NCBI RefSeq assembly: GCF_900169165.1
Contig: NZ_FXYY01000012.1
Coordinates: 1 to 64,000, forward strand
Length of the DNA stretch: 64,000 nucleotides
Direction: 5' to 3'
Origin: Brevibacterium linens ATCC 9172
GTDB lineage: Bacteria; Actinomycetota; Actinomycetes; Actinomycetales; Brevibacteriaceae
In this document: positions 38,269 to 46,747 of the stretch, in pieces
Position numbering within the stretch: position 1 is the stretch's first letter
How the letters are laid out: the number at the start of each line of letters is the position of its first letter
The notes under the pieces: model-generated
What the model saw: only the letters and a program-made list of their open reading frames with translations
Database searches by the model: none
What the model was told of the DNA's origin: nothing
Made by a program: the position numbers and the translations under genes

Positions 38269-39135
38269 TGTGCTAGAGTCCTCACCACGATCACCGACGA
38301 TCAAAGGACTGACGATGTCATCGACGAGAGGACCATCTCTACACCAGGCGGGGAGCGCAGCTACCGGATCAACATTCCCCGCGACTACGAGATCGCGACT
38401 CCCCTGCCGCTCGTCCTCGGGTTCCACGGCAACGGTTCCGACGGTGCCGAATTCCAGAACCACACGGGGCTGCCGACCCTGCCCGCGATCACCGTGTTCC
38501 CCGACGGTGACCTCAGCGACGGCAAACGCTCCTGGCAGGGAGCCCCGTACGCCAGCGGTGCCGATGACGTCGCGTTCGTCGCCGATCTGCTCGATTCGAT
38601 CGAATCCGAGCACTGCATCGACCTCAATCGGGTCTATGCCACCGGCAAGTCGAACGGCGGCGGATTCGTCTCCGTCCTCGCTTGTCACCTGCGCGATCGC
38701 TTCTCCGCATTCGCTCCCGTCGCCGGTGCCTACTATCCGCAGTCGACACAGGGCTGCGATTATTCGACGCCGACGCCGATGCTCGCGATCCACGGCACGG
38801 GGGACGCGACGATGCACTACGAGGGCGGTCACCGCCAAGGCGAGGACTACCCCGGTGTGCGCGAATGGATCCAGCCCTGGGCGGGGGCCTCCGGCTGCAC
38901 GAAGTCCGCTGACCGCCAGGTCGGCCGCAAGGGCGAAGATGTCGTGCGCACCCAATGGACGCAATGCGATGCCCAAGTCGAGCTCTACTCCGTCGCCGAC
39001 GGCGGCCACGTCTGGCCGGGTGAGGTCGTCTACAGCGGCGGCGGATACGTCACGAAGGACTTCTCGGCCACCGACACCGTCTGGGAGTTCTTCCGCAGCC
39101 ATCCGGGCGCAACGCATGGGCCCACCCAGAACTGA
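38263..39135 (+). CDS. PHB-depolymerase/feruloyl-esterase-like alpha/beta hydrolase
   Basis: A 290-residue frame with the LpqC/esterase-D-like hydrolase pattern: ISTPGGERSYRINIPRDYE, oxyanion GFHGNGSDG, nucleophile Ser in GKSNGGGF, Asp in AIHGTGDATMHYEGG, and His in DGGHVWPGE. Five cysteines in the catalytic part suggest disulfides and export, yet no signal peptide is present. The ATG at 38263 has no ribosome-binding site and sits inside a palindrome. The ATG at 38315, with an excellent AAAGGA 6 bases upstream, is in a different frame that would reach the conserved ISTPGG segment only by a 2-base deletion. The 5' end may be frameshifted or truncated. Confidence 0.7.
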   Translation: MTCARVLTTITDDQRTDDVIDERTISTPGGERSYRINIPRDYEIATPLPLVLGFHGNGSDGAEFQNHTGLPTLPAITVFPDGDLSDGKRSWQGAPYASGADDVAFVADLLDSIESEHCIDLNRVYATGKSNGGGFVSVLACHLRDRFSAFAPVAGAYYPQSTQGCDYSTPTPMLAIHGTGDATMHYEGGHRQGEDYPGVREWIQPWAGASGCTKSADRQVGRKGEDVVRTQWTQCDAQVELYSVADGGHVWPGEVVYSGGGYVTKDFSATDTVWEFFRSHPGATHGPTQN

Positions 39136-39182
39136 CCGACCAGGGCCACCTCAAAAGTGACCGTTGACACACTCTGACCCAA

Positions 39183-39199
39183 AGTGATTAGATGACTTA
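39183..39199. promoter_or_regulatory. Operator-like palindrome before the GntR-creatininase-AbgT operon
   Basis: AAGTGATTAGATGACTT is an imperfect 17-base dyad, 21 bases before the GntR start. It shares GATGACTT and the opposing AGTNAT half with the site at 38254-38268. Confidence 0.55.
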
Positions 39200-39219
39200 A
39201 ACACTTGAAGGAGAGCACC

Positions 39220-39933
39220 ATGACGTCCACCGTCGGACTCGTCGAACGCCTCACTCGCGACATCGTCGACACCATCCGCACCGAACACCTCCAACCCGGG
39301 CAGACCCTGCCCTCGGCCAAGGTCCTCGCCGCACGCTTCGAGGTCACCGTGCCCACCGTCCGAGAGGCCCTGCGCCGACTCGAAGCCACGGGCTCGGTCG
39401 AACTCAAGCACGGCTCGGGCACCTACGTCCGCGAAGCGATCAACCGCCGCATCCTCGACAACCCGCACTATGTGCCCGTCGACCTCGCAGCGGCCATCGA
39501 ACTCCTCGATGCCCGCATCGCCATCGAACCCGGCATCGCCGAGCTCGCAGCGACGGTCCAGGCGGCGGATGCCGTGGCTTCCATGGAGTCCGCGCTCGAC
39601 AATGCCCTCCAGGTCGAGACCGCGGTCCCGGCCGGTCACTTCCACGTCGAACTCGCTCGCGCTTCGGGCAACCGCGCTCTGCACGAGATGCTGGTGTCCC
39701 TGCTGGCCATCCATTCGCGGACCCAGCAGGCGGCACGCACGAGCTACGACCGCCTGCGCGACCACGACGAACACGCGGACATCCTCGATGCGATCCGTCG
39801 CGGCGACGGCTTCGAAGCCTCCCACCGCACCCGCAAGCACCTCGAGGCGATCAAGACCGCCGTCCTCGCCGACTGGACCGACGACACCATCAAGGACGGC
39901 AGTGCCGACACCATCGCAGGACCCCAGCGATGA
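39220..39933 (+). CDS. GntR-family (FCD subfamily) regulator
   Basis: 237 residues from the ATG at 39220 (GAAGGAGAG upstream; an in-frame TTG at 39205 is less likely). FadR-like helix-turn-helix (VERLTRDIVDTIRTEHLQPG, FEVTVPTVREALRRLEATGS, SGTYVREA) and FCD domain (GHFHVELARASGN, DHDEHADILDAIRRGD, RTRKHLEAIK). First gene of an operon with a creatininase-family hydrolase (ATGA overlap) and an AbgT transporter. It very likely controls that operon and, by a shared site, the upstream esterase gene. Confidence 0.9.
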   Translation: MTSTVGLVERLTRDIVDTIRTEHLQPGQTLPSAKVLAARFEVTVPTVREALRRLEATGSVELKHGSGTYVREAINRRILDNPHYVPVDLAAAIELLDARIAIEPGIAELAATVQAADAVASMESALDNALQVETAVPAGHFHVELARASGNRALHEMLVSLLAIHSRTQQAARTSYDRLRDHDEHADILDAIRRGDGFEASHRTRKHLEAIKTAVLADWTDDTIKDGSADTIAGPQR

Positions 39934-40751
39934 GCCGCCCGGTGATCTCCGAGATCCGCCCGCATATCCGCGACTACGCCGAACTGACCTCGCTGGAGGT
40001 CGAACTCGCGAAGGACCGAAACAGCTTGCTCGTCCTTCCCGTCGGCGCCTGCGAACAGCACGGGGACGGACTTCCCCTGGGCACCGACACCATCCGCGCC
40101 GCTCACGTCGCCCGCGCCGTCGTCGACCGGCTCCGCGACAGCGCCGACGGCGGTCGGGTTCGGGCGGGCAGCGCCTTCGTCCTGCCGAGCATCGACTACG
40201 GCGTCTCCCCGCATCACCGGTTCCTGCCCGGCACGATCAACATCGGCCCGCAGCTGTTCGTCGACCTCGTCACCTCGATCGTGGGCCAGCTCGCCGATGC
40301 CGGATTCGACCGGCTCCTCGTCATCACCGGACACGGCGGCAACCTCTCAGCCCTCGGCGTGGTCCAGCAGGACCTGCTCGCCACCCACCCCGACTTCGTC
40401 TTCGCCTACGCCCCGGTCTCCGGCTTGGCCACCGAGGCGACTGCCGCCCTTCCCCGTACCGAGGTCAGCGGCCACTGCGGAGAGTCCGAGACCTCGCAGA
40501 TGCTCGCCATAGACGAATCCCTCGTCGATTCTGGCCATCTCAACCCCGGCGCCACCCGGCTCGACGATCTCGACCCGCGCGCCCGACTCTCGCGAACGAA
40601 GTCACCGTCAACAGCGGTGACGTTCGATCGCTATGCCGACAACGGCGTCCTCGGCGATCCACGCACCGCCACGGCCGCGGCCGGGGAGGACATCCTCGGC
40701 GAGGTCATCGACCGACTCGTCGCCTACTGTCAGGAGCTGCAGAAACTGTGA
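39930..40751 (+). CDS. Creatininase-family amidohydrolase
   Basis: A 273-residue metal-dependent hydrolase. Family metal ligands are visible: PVGACEQHGDGLPLGTDT (Glu, His, Asp), HHRFLPGTINIG, ITGHGGNLSAL, and the Glu in GHCGESETSQML. The segment after EQHG (DGLPLGTDT) is unlike that of authentic creatininase, and other family members act on formamides, lactams or inosose derivatives, so the substrate is open. The neighbouring AbgT-type importer suggests a substrate such as an aminobenzoyl-glutamate-like amide or dipeptide. A link to creatinine, given the creatinase gene 27 kb away, is possible but unsupported by motifs. Confidence 0.8.
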   Translation: MSRPVISEIRPHIRDYAELTSLEVELAKDRNSLLVLPVGACEQHGDGLPLGTDTIRAAHVARAVVDRLRDSADGGRVRAGSAFVLPSIDYGVSPHHRFLPGTINIGPQLFVDLVTSIVGQLADAGFDRLLVITGHGGNLSALGVVQQDLLATHPDFVFAYAPVSGLATEATAALPRTEVSGHCGESETSQMLAIDESLVDSGHLNPGATRLDDLDPRARLSRTKSPSTAVTFDRYADNGVLGDPRTATAAAGEDILGEVIDRLVAYCQELQKL

Positions 40752-40878
40752 CACCTGCTTCTCACTGACCGGCCGACCGGCCGACACCCCACCACAGATC
40801 ACCCGATTCCAGCGCCGGAATCACCGTGCCCTGGTGGACCCTGCCCGAAAATCCCGCCTGAACTCTCAGGAGCTCACG

Positions 40879-42423
40879 ATGAAACCGACCCAGACCACCG
40901 ATACCGTGCAGACCGACGAGCAGGAGAAGCTGCCGCTGGTCATCCGCGCCCTCAACGTCATCGAAGTCGTCGGCAACAAGCTGCCGAACCCCTTCTGGCT
41001 GTTCTGGATCCTCGCGGCGATCCTCGCCGTACTCAGCCTCGTCCTCTCCCTCGCCGGCGCGGGAGTCGAGGATCCCGGCACCGGGGAATGGACCCCGGTG
41101 AAGAATCTGCTCAGCGGCAGCGGCATCGCCATGGCCGTGAGCACCGCACTCGACGCCTATCGGACCTTCCCACCGCTGATCACGATCATGGTCGTCATCA
41201 TGGGTGTGGCCCTGGCCGAGCGCACCGGCCTGCTCTCGACGGCGATGAAGGTCTCGATCGCCCGTGTCCCGGCCGGACTCATCGTCTTCACGGTCGCGTT
41301 CATGGGCACGATCTCCCACGTCGCCTCGGCGGCGGCCTACGTCATCCTCGTGCCGCTCGGCGGGATGGTGTTCAAGGCCGTGGGCCGCTCCCCAGTCCTC
41401 GGCGTCATCGTCGCCTACACCTCGATCGCCTCCGGTTATGATGCCAGCCCGATCCCGACTCCCAACGACGCGATCTTCGCGGACATCACGACCGCCGCGG
41501 CGAACATCATCGACCCCGACTACATCGTCGCCCCGATCGGCAACTGGTACTTCAACATCGCCAGCTCCTTCCTCCTGGCCATCGTCATCACGATCGTCAC
41601 CGAGCTCGTGCTCATGAAGCGCGACAACCTCGAAGCCGACGAGGATGCCGAGCACGAAGACCTCGTCATCACCGACACGGAGCGGAAGGCTCTGCGCTGG
41701 TCGATGTTCGCCGTCATCGCCGCGATCATCGCCATCGTCGTGCTCGTCGTCCCCAAGGGAGCGCCTCTGCGCGGCGACGGACCCTTCGGCGAGTCCCCGT
41801 TCCTCACCGGAATCGCGTTCCTCATCGCTCTGCTCTTCGGCATCGGCGGCATCGTCTACGGCTTCCGCGAGGGCACGATCGAGACCTGGTCCGACGTGCC
41901 GAAGCTCATGGGGCAGGGCCTCGCATCGATCGCCGGGGTCCTCGTCCTCTTCTTCGCCATCGCCCAGTTCCTCGAGTACTTCGAGTGGACGAACATCGGC
42001 ATGCTCGTCTCGGTGTCCGTGTCCGAACTGTTCACCGGCCTCGGCCTGCCGACCTGGGTGGTGTTCATCCTCGTCCTGCTCGTGCTCTCCGTCGTCAACG
42101 TGCTCATCACCTCCGGCTCGGCGATGTGGGCAATCATGGCTCCGGTCATCGTGCCGCTGCTCATGCTGCTCGAGGTGCCGCCGGAGACCTCCCAGGCGAT
42201 CTTCCGCATCGCCGACTCGGGGTCGACGGCGATCACCCCGATGAGCCCGTACTTCATTCTCGCGCTCGGCTTCATGCAGAAGTATCAGAAGAGTGCCGGC
42301 ATCGGCACGCTCGCGTCGCACACCCTGCCCTTGGCCGTGTGCATGACGATCAGCTGGAGCCTGCTGTTCTTCCTGTGGTGGGGTCTGGGCATTCCGCTCG
42401 GCCCCGACGCCCCGGTGCGCTGA
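40879..42423 (+). CDS. AbgT-family transporter
   Basis: 514 residues from the ATG at 40879 (CAGGAG upstream), about 12 membrane segments. Family features: NKLPNPFWLFWILAAILAVL at the start, FMGTISHVASAAAYVILVPL, YTSIASGYDASPIPTPNDAI, a repeated half with NVLITSGSAMWAIMAPVIVP and RIADSGSTAITPMSPYFIL. AbgT proteins import p-aminobenzoyl-glutamate or export sulfonamides. It lies 127 bases after the creatininase-family gene under the same GntR control. Import of the hydrolase's substrate is the natural inference. Confidence 0.9.
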   Translation: MKPTQTTDTVQTDEQEKLPLVIRALNVIEVVGNKLPNPFWLFWILAAILAVLSLVLSLAGAGVEDPGTGEWTPVKNLLSGSGIAMAVSTALDAYRTFPPLITIMVVIMGVALAERTGLLSTAMKVSIARVPAGLIVFTVAFMGTISHVASAAAYVILVPLGGMVFKAVGRSPVLGVIVAYTSIASGYDASPIPTPNDAIFADITTAAANIIDPDYIVAPIGNWYFNIASSFLLAIVITIVTELVLMKRDNLEADEDAEHEDLVITDTERKALRWSMFAVIAAIIAIVVLVVPKGAPLRGDGPFGESPFLTGIAFLIALLFGIGGIVYGFREGTIETWSDVPKLMGQGLASIAGVLVLFFAIAQFLEYFEWTNIGMLVSVSVSELFTGLGLPTWVVFILVLLVLSVVNVLITSGSAMWAIMAPVIVPLLMLLEVPPETSQAIFRIADSGSTAITPMSPYFILALGFMQKYQKSAGIGTLASHTLPLAVCMTISWSLLFFLWWGLGIPLGPDAPVR

Positions 42424-42786
42424 GAGCGTCGACTCCGGTATCCGCCGCCGAGGTGTGAAAGCTGAGTTTTGAAAGTTTTGTTCACGCCCCGACCCGGGCC
42501 GGTTCCCATCATCCGGGCGCGTGTTTCAGTGCCATCGAGTGCGGGCTCGACCATCACCTCGGAAATCCCAAGCACATCGCCTGATCTGGGAACATACCAT
42601 GTCATTCGATCTGACAGGTCGGCTTTGCCCAGCGGTGTGCGGCCACCCGAACTCTGCCCCGCGAGGATGCCGTCGGCAAAAGCCGTTGACGCTCAAACTT
42701 CACCCGCGATACTGTCGGGTAACACCCCGTAGTAACTTACATCACACGCTGATGCCGACCGTGCTGTCGGTGGTCAAGGAGGATCA
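42424..42786 (+). other. Intergenic region with promoter for the DUF6230 operon
   Basis: 363 bases without a gene. TTGACG (42686-42691) and GATACT (42708-42713), 16 bases apart, form a good vegetative promoter about 74 bases before the start codon. GGAGGATCA precedes the ATG. Nothing else notable. Confidence 0.6.
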
Positions 42787-43401
42787 ATGAAGTTCCGCAA
42801 TCCCAGCCTCATCCGCAGGCTCGTCTCATCTCACGCCGGTCGCATCGCCATGGTCGCGATTCCCACAGGCGTCGTCTCAGCGATGCTCATGGGCGGGGTG
42901 GCCCAGGGTGCAGTCCCGGTCTCATTCGCCGTCTCGGGTACACAGTTCAAGATCTCGTCGTCGCAGCTCGAGGGCACCGGCTTCTCCCAGTACAGCGGAG
43001 TCGCCAAGGACGCCGAGGGCGGCAAGCACGCCGTCGTCACCGCGAACATCAAGGATGCGACCCTGGAGAACCTCTGCCAGTCGGCCGTCCAGGAGACTCC
43101 TCTGGGCAAGGTCGGCGTCCTCATCAAGGCGGGCGGAAAGGGCACCCCCGCCTCGGCGAAGGATCTGCAGATCGGCATGACCGGCCTCAAGGGAGACGCG
43201 GAGTTCGAGAACATCCGCATCGGCGTCGATGCCTCCGACGTCAACACGAAGGCCAAGGGAAGCAAGGGCGACTTCGCCCAGGACTCCGACACCATCTCCA
43301 TCAAGGACCTCAAGCAGGACTCCTGGTCGACCACGGCCTCGGTCTTCACGCTCAAGGACATGTCGCTGAAGCTCACCGACGGATCTGAGCAGTGCGACTG
43401 A
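42787..43401 (+). CDS. DUF6230-family exported protein
   Basis: A 204-residue protein. A basic start and hydrophobic segment (RIAMVAIPTGVVSAMLMGGVAQG, about 18-41) look like a signal peptide or anchor. The rest is a beta-rich domain (VPVSFAVSGTQFKISSSQLEGTGFSQYSG, ATLENLCQSAVQETPLG, LKDMSLKLTDGSEQC) typical of DUF6230 proteins of actinobacteria, function unknown. It has two cysteines, one almost C-terminal, so a disulfide is possible. First gene of a three-gene unit with a DUF6114 protein and a secreted Pro/Glu-rich protein. Confidence 0.82.
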   Translation: MKFRNPSLIRRLVSSHAGRIAMVAIPTGVVSAMLMGGVAQGAVPVSFAVSGTQFKISSSQLEGTGFSQYSGVAKDAEGGKHAVVTANIKDATLENLCQSAVQETPLGKVGVLIKAGGKGTPASAKDLQIGMTGLKGDAEFENIRIGVDASDVNTKAKGSKGDFAQDSDTISIKDLKQDSWSTTASVFTLKDMSLKLTDGSEQCD

Positions 43402-44009
43402 TGAGGAACTCAGCAGCCAACGGGCAGCCGACCGATGAACGGGAGGCCGCCGAACAGGAGGCAACCGTGCAGAAGACGAGCCTGCTTGCGCTGTCCCGTC
43501 GGAGCCGACGCGCCGAAGAGCACAGCGGCTCCTCCGATTCCGGCGTCGAGACGGCAGAATTCGCCGTCCCGACGCCGGAGGCGGGGGAGGCCGACCGAAG
43601 CGAGGAAGTGCAGATGACCGACGATGCCGCGAAGCGTCAGGGATTCAAGCACTGGCGTCGGCAGCGCCCCTTCATCGGAGGTGTGATGGCCGTCCTCGGC
43701 GGAATCGAACTGTTCTTCTCCGGCCAGCTGGACCTCGGCAACATGCAGATCCAATTCGGCATCGAGGGACTGCAGGCGACCGTCGTTCCGATCACCATCG
43801 TCGTGCTCGCTCTGCTATCGATCTTCCGACCCGCGCACCATGTGTTCTACGGGATCATCGCCCTCGTCCTCGCAGTCTATTCACTCATCGGAGTGAACCT
43901 CGGCGGGTTCATCATCGGCATGCTGCTGTCCACCATCGGGGCGATTCTCGTGGTCGCATGGATGGGACCGCGCGGGCCGAAGGAGTCCGAAGGAGTCCGA
44001 AGCCGCTGA
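43401..44009 (+). CDS. DUF6114-family membrane protein
   Basis: About 202 residues from the ATG that shares one base with the upstream stop (TGATG); a GTG at 43392 is an alternative. Residues 1-85 are charged and cytoplasmic. Then comes the DUF6114 core: WRRQRPFIGGVMAVLGGIELFF, four hydrophobic segments, and a closing LVVAWMGPRGP. Co-occurrence of DUF6230 and DUF6114 is a known actinobacterial pairing of unknown function, suggesting a cell-envelope complex. Confidence 0.82.
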   Translation: MRNSAANGQPTDEREAAEQEATVQKTSLLALSRRSRRAEEHSGSSDSGVETAEFAVPTPEAGEADRSEEVQMTDDAAKRQGFKHWRRQRPFIGGVMAVLGGIELFFSGQLDLGNMQIQFGIEGLQATVVPITIVVLALLSIFRPAHHVFYGIIALVLAVYSLIGVNLGGFIIGMLLSTIGAILVVAWMGPRGPKESEGVRSR

Positions 44010-44021
44010 GGGGGAGACTGC

Positions 44022-44873
44022 ATGAGGGTATCCAGCCGCCGCACGGCCTCACTCCTGGCGGCAGCTGTCCTGATCCTCCCGACGACGCTCGGGGCGGGAT
44101 CGGTTGCAGCCGCCCACTCGTCGCCGCTGTGCTCGCTCGTGGGCACCTGTGATGACGATGATTCCGCCAAGTCAGAGGACCAGGACCCCGCACCTGCGGG
44201 AAGCCTGTCGCCCGGAATGCCGGTGAAACCGAGCGATCCACCGACGGCGGACCCGTCGCTGCCCGCGCCGGGCCCCACGGATGAGCCGAGCGATGAACCG
44301 AGCGAGGAGCCGACGGAGGAACCCTCCGACGATCCCACGGACCCTGGTGGTCTGGGACTCGATGAGCCCAGCGACGACCCGACCGAGGATGAAGACTCGG
44401 AAGAGGGCAACGGCGAGTTCCCGTCCGATGCACAGATGGACACGAAGGCGCCGATCTTCACGAAGACTCCGGCTGCCATGGGCTCCGAGGGCCTGTCGTT
44501 CAAGGGGCTCAAGGGAATCTCGTTCGTCTCGGTGCCCACCGCTGACGGTGGGTCCATCGTCGTGCTGAAGATCCAAGCCGATGAGATCAAGATCACCGGC
44601 TTCTCACTCACGGTGAGGCCTCCCAAGGAGCACGAAGGGCTGGTGACGAAGGCCGACACGATGACGCTCAGTGGCGATGTCACTGTCTACATCGGGTCGA
44701 TCACCGCCACGACGAAGGACGGAAAGTCGCTGACCATCGGGCCGGAGACCCCTCCGCCCATGGACGACGTCGAACCCGGACTGCTGCGCGTGACGATGGG
44801 GCTCGTCGGATCCACCGCCGATTCGATCGCCTACACGAACACCGATCAGAAGCTCAAGAAGGCCGAAGACTGA
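44022..44873 (+). CDS. Secreted protein of unknown function with Pro/Asp/Glu-rich linker
   Basis: 283 residues. Signal peptide (RRTASLLAAAVLILPTTLGAGSVAAAHS, cleavage likely near residue 31), a short Cys pair (CSLVGTC), and an acidic Pro/Ser/Asp/Glu linker with PSDEPSEEPTEEPSDDPTDP-type repeats (about 60-135). A C-terminal beta-rich domain follows (FKGLKGISFVSVPTADGGSI, DEIKITGFSLTVRPP, DTMTLSGDVTVYIGSITATT), loosely like the DUF6230 domain in composition. Third gene of the unit. The linker suggests the folded part is held away from the membrane. I do not recognise the domain. Confidence 0.75.
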   Translation: MRVSSRRTASLLAAAVLILPTTLGAGSVAAAHSSPLCSLVGTCDDDDSAKSEDQDPAPAGSLSPGMPVKPSDPPTADPSLPAPGPTDEPSDEPSEEPTEEPSDDPTDPGGLGLDEPSDDPTEDEDSEEGNGEFPSDAQMDTKAPIFTKTPAAMGSEGLSFKGLKGISFVSVPTADGGSIVVLKIQADEIKITGFSLTVRPPKEHEGLVTKADTMTLSGDVTVYIGSITATTKDGKSLTIGPETPPPMDDVEPGLLRVTMGLVGSTADSIAYTNTDQKLKKAED

Positions 44874-44955
44874 CCTGCCCTCACCGAGGCGGTGCTCCTT
44901 CACCGTGGAGAGGGACCACCCGATGGGGTCGGGCTCAGCCCAGACGGAAAGGCCC

Positions 44956-44984
44956 GAAGGCCGCGGACTCAGTCCGCGGCCTTC
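44956..44984. terminator. Bidirectional terminator hairpin
   Basis: A perfect 14-bp stem (GAAGGCCGCGGACT with AGTCCGCGGCCTTC) with a 1-base centre, spanning the stop codon of the convergent symporter gene; TTCTTG follows on the + side and AAAGG-type A-rich sequence precedes it. Serves the DUF operon and possibly both genes. Confidence 0.75.
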
Positions 44985-46621
44985 TTGCGTTCCTGCTTCT
45001 TCCGACGCAGGGTGTCACGGACGTCGCGCAGCTTGTCGCGTTTGCGCCTGCGTCCCGCCTCGGCGGCCCTGATCTGCTCCGGTGTGGGTTCGTGATCGCC
45101 CATTCCGACTTGGAGTTCGACAGGGGTGATCTCCTTCATCACACCGGCGTCGATCTTCTTACGCAGCCGCAGGATCTCGAGGCGGAGGATGCGGGCAAGG
45201 AAGTAGATGCCGAGCAGGTTCGGGAAGGCCATGAGGAAGAAGATCGCGTCGGAGAAGGCGATGACCGAGTCCAGCGACATCGAGGCGCCGACGATGACGG
45301 CGAGGATCCAGAAGATCTGGTAGGCCTTGTCAGCGGCCTTCGAGTTCTTCGTCAGGTAACCCAGCGCCTGCTGCCCGTAGTAGCCGTAGGCGAGGATCGT
45401 CGAGAACGCGAAGAACACGACGGCGATCGTGAGCAGATAGGGGAACCAGCTCGACACCTCACCGAAGGCCTGCGCGGTCAAGCCGATTCCGTCCTCGGTG
45501 CTTTCGGTGTAGAGACCGGTGGTGATGATGGCCAGCGAGGTCAGGGTGCAGATGATGACGGAGTCGATGAGCGGCTCCCACATCGCCACGAATCCTTCGG
45601 TGGCCGGCTTTGTCGTCTTCGAGGCGGCGTGGGCCATGCCTGCCGAGCCGATTCCGGCGGCGTTGGAGAACAGCGCACGCTGGATACCGACGATCGCCAC
45701 ACCCACGGCGCCACCGGCGACTCCGCTGGAGCTGAAGGCCCCGGTGAACATGAGTGCGAAGGCGTGTGGGATCTGCCCGGCGTTGAGGATGAGGATGACG
45801 ATGATCGAGACGAAATAGAGGATCGCCATGAGCGGAGTCAGCCTCGACGTCCACTGTCCGATCTTCTTGATCCCGCCGAGGATGACCAGGGCGGTGAGCG
45901 CAGCGATGATCGCACCGATGAGCCAGAGTTTGTCAGCGAAGAAGCTGTCGTCGCTGCCGGTGGCCTGAACGATGATCGCGGCCGCCTGGTTCGCCTGGAA
46001 CAGGTTGCCGGCGCCGATGACGCCGAGCACGGCAGTGAGAGCATAGAACCCGGCGAGGAACTTCCCGAGCTTGGGCCGACCGACCTCGGCCAGCCCGGCC
46101 CGCAGGTAGTACATGGGACCGCCGGAGACGGTGCCGTCCTCGTTGATCTGCCGGTATTTCACGCCGAGGGTCGCCTCGGCCATCTTCACGGTCATGGCGA
46201 AGAAGCCGAAGATGATGATCCACAGGGCGGCACCGGGGCCGCCGATGGTGATCGCCACGGCCACGCCTGCGATATTGCCCAACCCGACGGTGCCCGAGAG
46301 CTCGGTGGCGAGCGCTTGGAAGCTCGAGACCTGGCCCGGGTCGGTCTTGCGCGTGAAGCGACCGCGGATGATGCCGACGGAGTAGCGGAGTCCGGTGATC
46401 GGTTGGAAGCGGAGGTAGACGGTGAGGAAGACGGCCGCGGCCATGAGCCAGACGACGATGAGCGGGATGCCGATCGAGCCGATCTGGAGCTCGAAGAAGA
46501 CGATGCTGCTGAAGGCCTGTGCCGCGGGACCGAGGAAGGATTCGATGGCCTCGTCGACGCCGGCGGCGGCAATGTCGACCCCGGTGGCGGCCTGGGCGAG
46601 ATGTTCGGTTAGTGAAGTCAT
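44969..46621 (-). CDS. AGCS-family amino-acid (alanine/glycine):cation symporter
   Basis: About 550 residues from the ATG at 46621. AGCS family features: TELSGTVGLGNIAGVAVAITIGGPGAALW (signature), MAEATLGVKYRQINEDGTVSGGPMYYLRAGL, QRALFSNAAGIGSAGMAHAASKT, and YGYYGQQALGYL. An N-terminal amphipathic extension and a charged C-terminal tail (Arg/Lys rich) flank about 11 membrane segments. It could supply glycine or alanine for the serine pathway in the left part of the window, but no link is visible. Confidence 0.92.
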   Translation of the reverse strand: MTSLTEHLAQAATGVDIAAAGVDEAIESFLGPAAQAFSSIVFFELQIGSIGIPLIVVWLMAAAVFLTVYLRFQPITGLRYSVGIIRGRFTRKTDPGQVSSFQALATELSGTVGLGNIAGVAVAITIGGPGAALWIIIFGFFAMTVKMAEATLGVKYRQINEDGTVSGGPMYYLRAGLAEVGRPKLGKFLAGFYALTAVLGVIGAGNLFQANQAAAIIVQATGSDDSFFADKLWLIGAIIAALTALVILGGIKKIGQWTSRLTPLMAILYFVSIIVILILNAGQIPHAFALMFTGAFSSSGVAGGAVGVAIVGIQRALFSNAAGIGSAGMAHAASKTTKPATEGFVAMWEPLIDSVIICTLTSLAIITTGLYTESTEDGIGLTAQAFGEVSSWFPYLLTIAVVFFAFSTILAYGYYGQQALGYLTKNSKAADKAYQIFWILAVIVGASMSLDSVIAFSDAIFFLMAFPNLLGIYFLARILRLEILRLRKKIDAGVMKEITPVELQVGMGDHEPTPEQIRAAEAGRRRKRDKLRDVRDTLRRKKQERKKAAD

Positions 46622-46747
46622 ATCTGCGGGCGCGAAGTTGCGTTTCGTCCGGAGGATTGGTCCGGGACCGGCACCCGTGATCAACGTAACAATCGCCGGA
46701 CTGATTTTCAGCTTTCGCTCAGATAAAACCTCTTGTTCACATGCTTC

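Noticed and set aside
39930-40751. Calling this gene creatininase and joining it to the creatine pathway
   Set aside because: The metal site is of the family but the surrounding sequence differs from characterised creatininase and the gene is cotranscribed with AbgT, far from creatinase.
45092-46612. Long + strand frame (506 codons) opposite the AGCS symporter
   Set aside because: Composition is Asp/Glu/Arg/Gly rich with no fold pattern; it is a shadow of the membrane protein.
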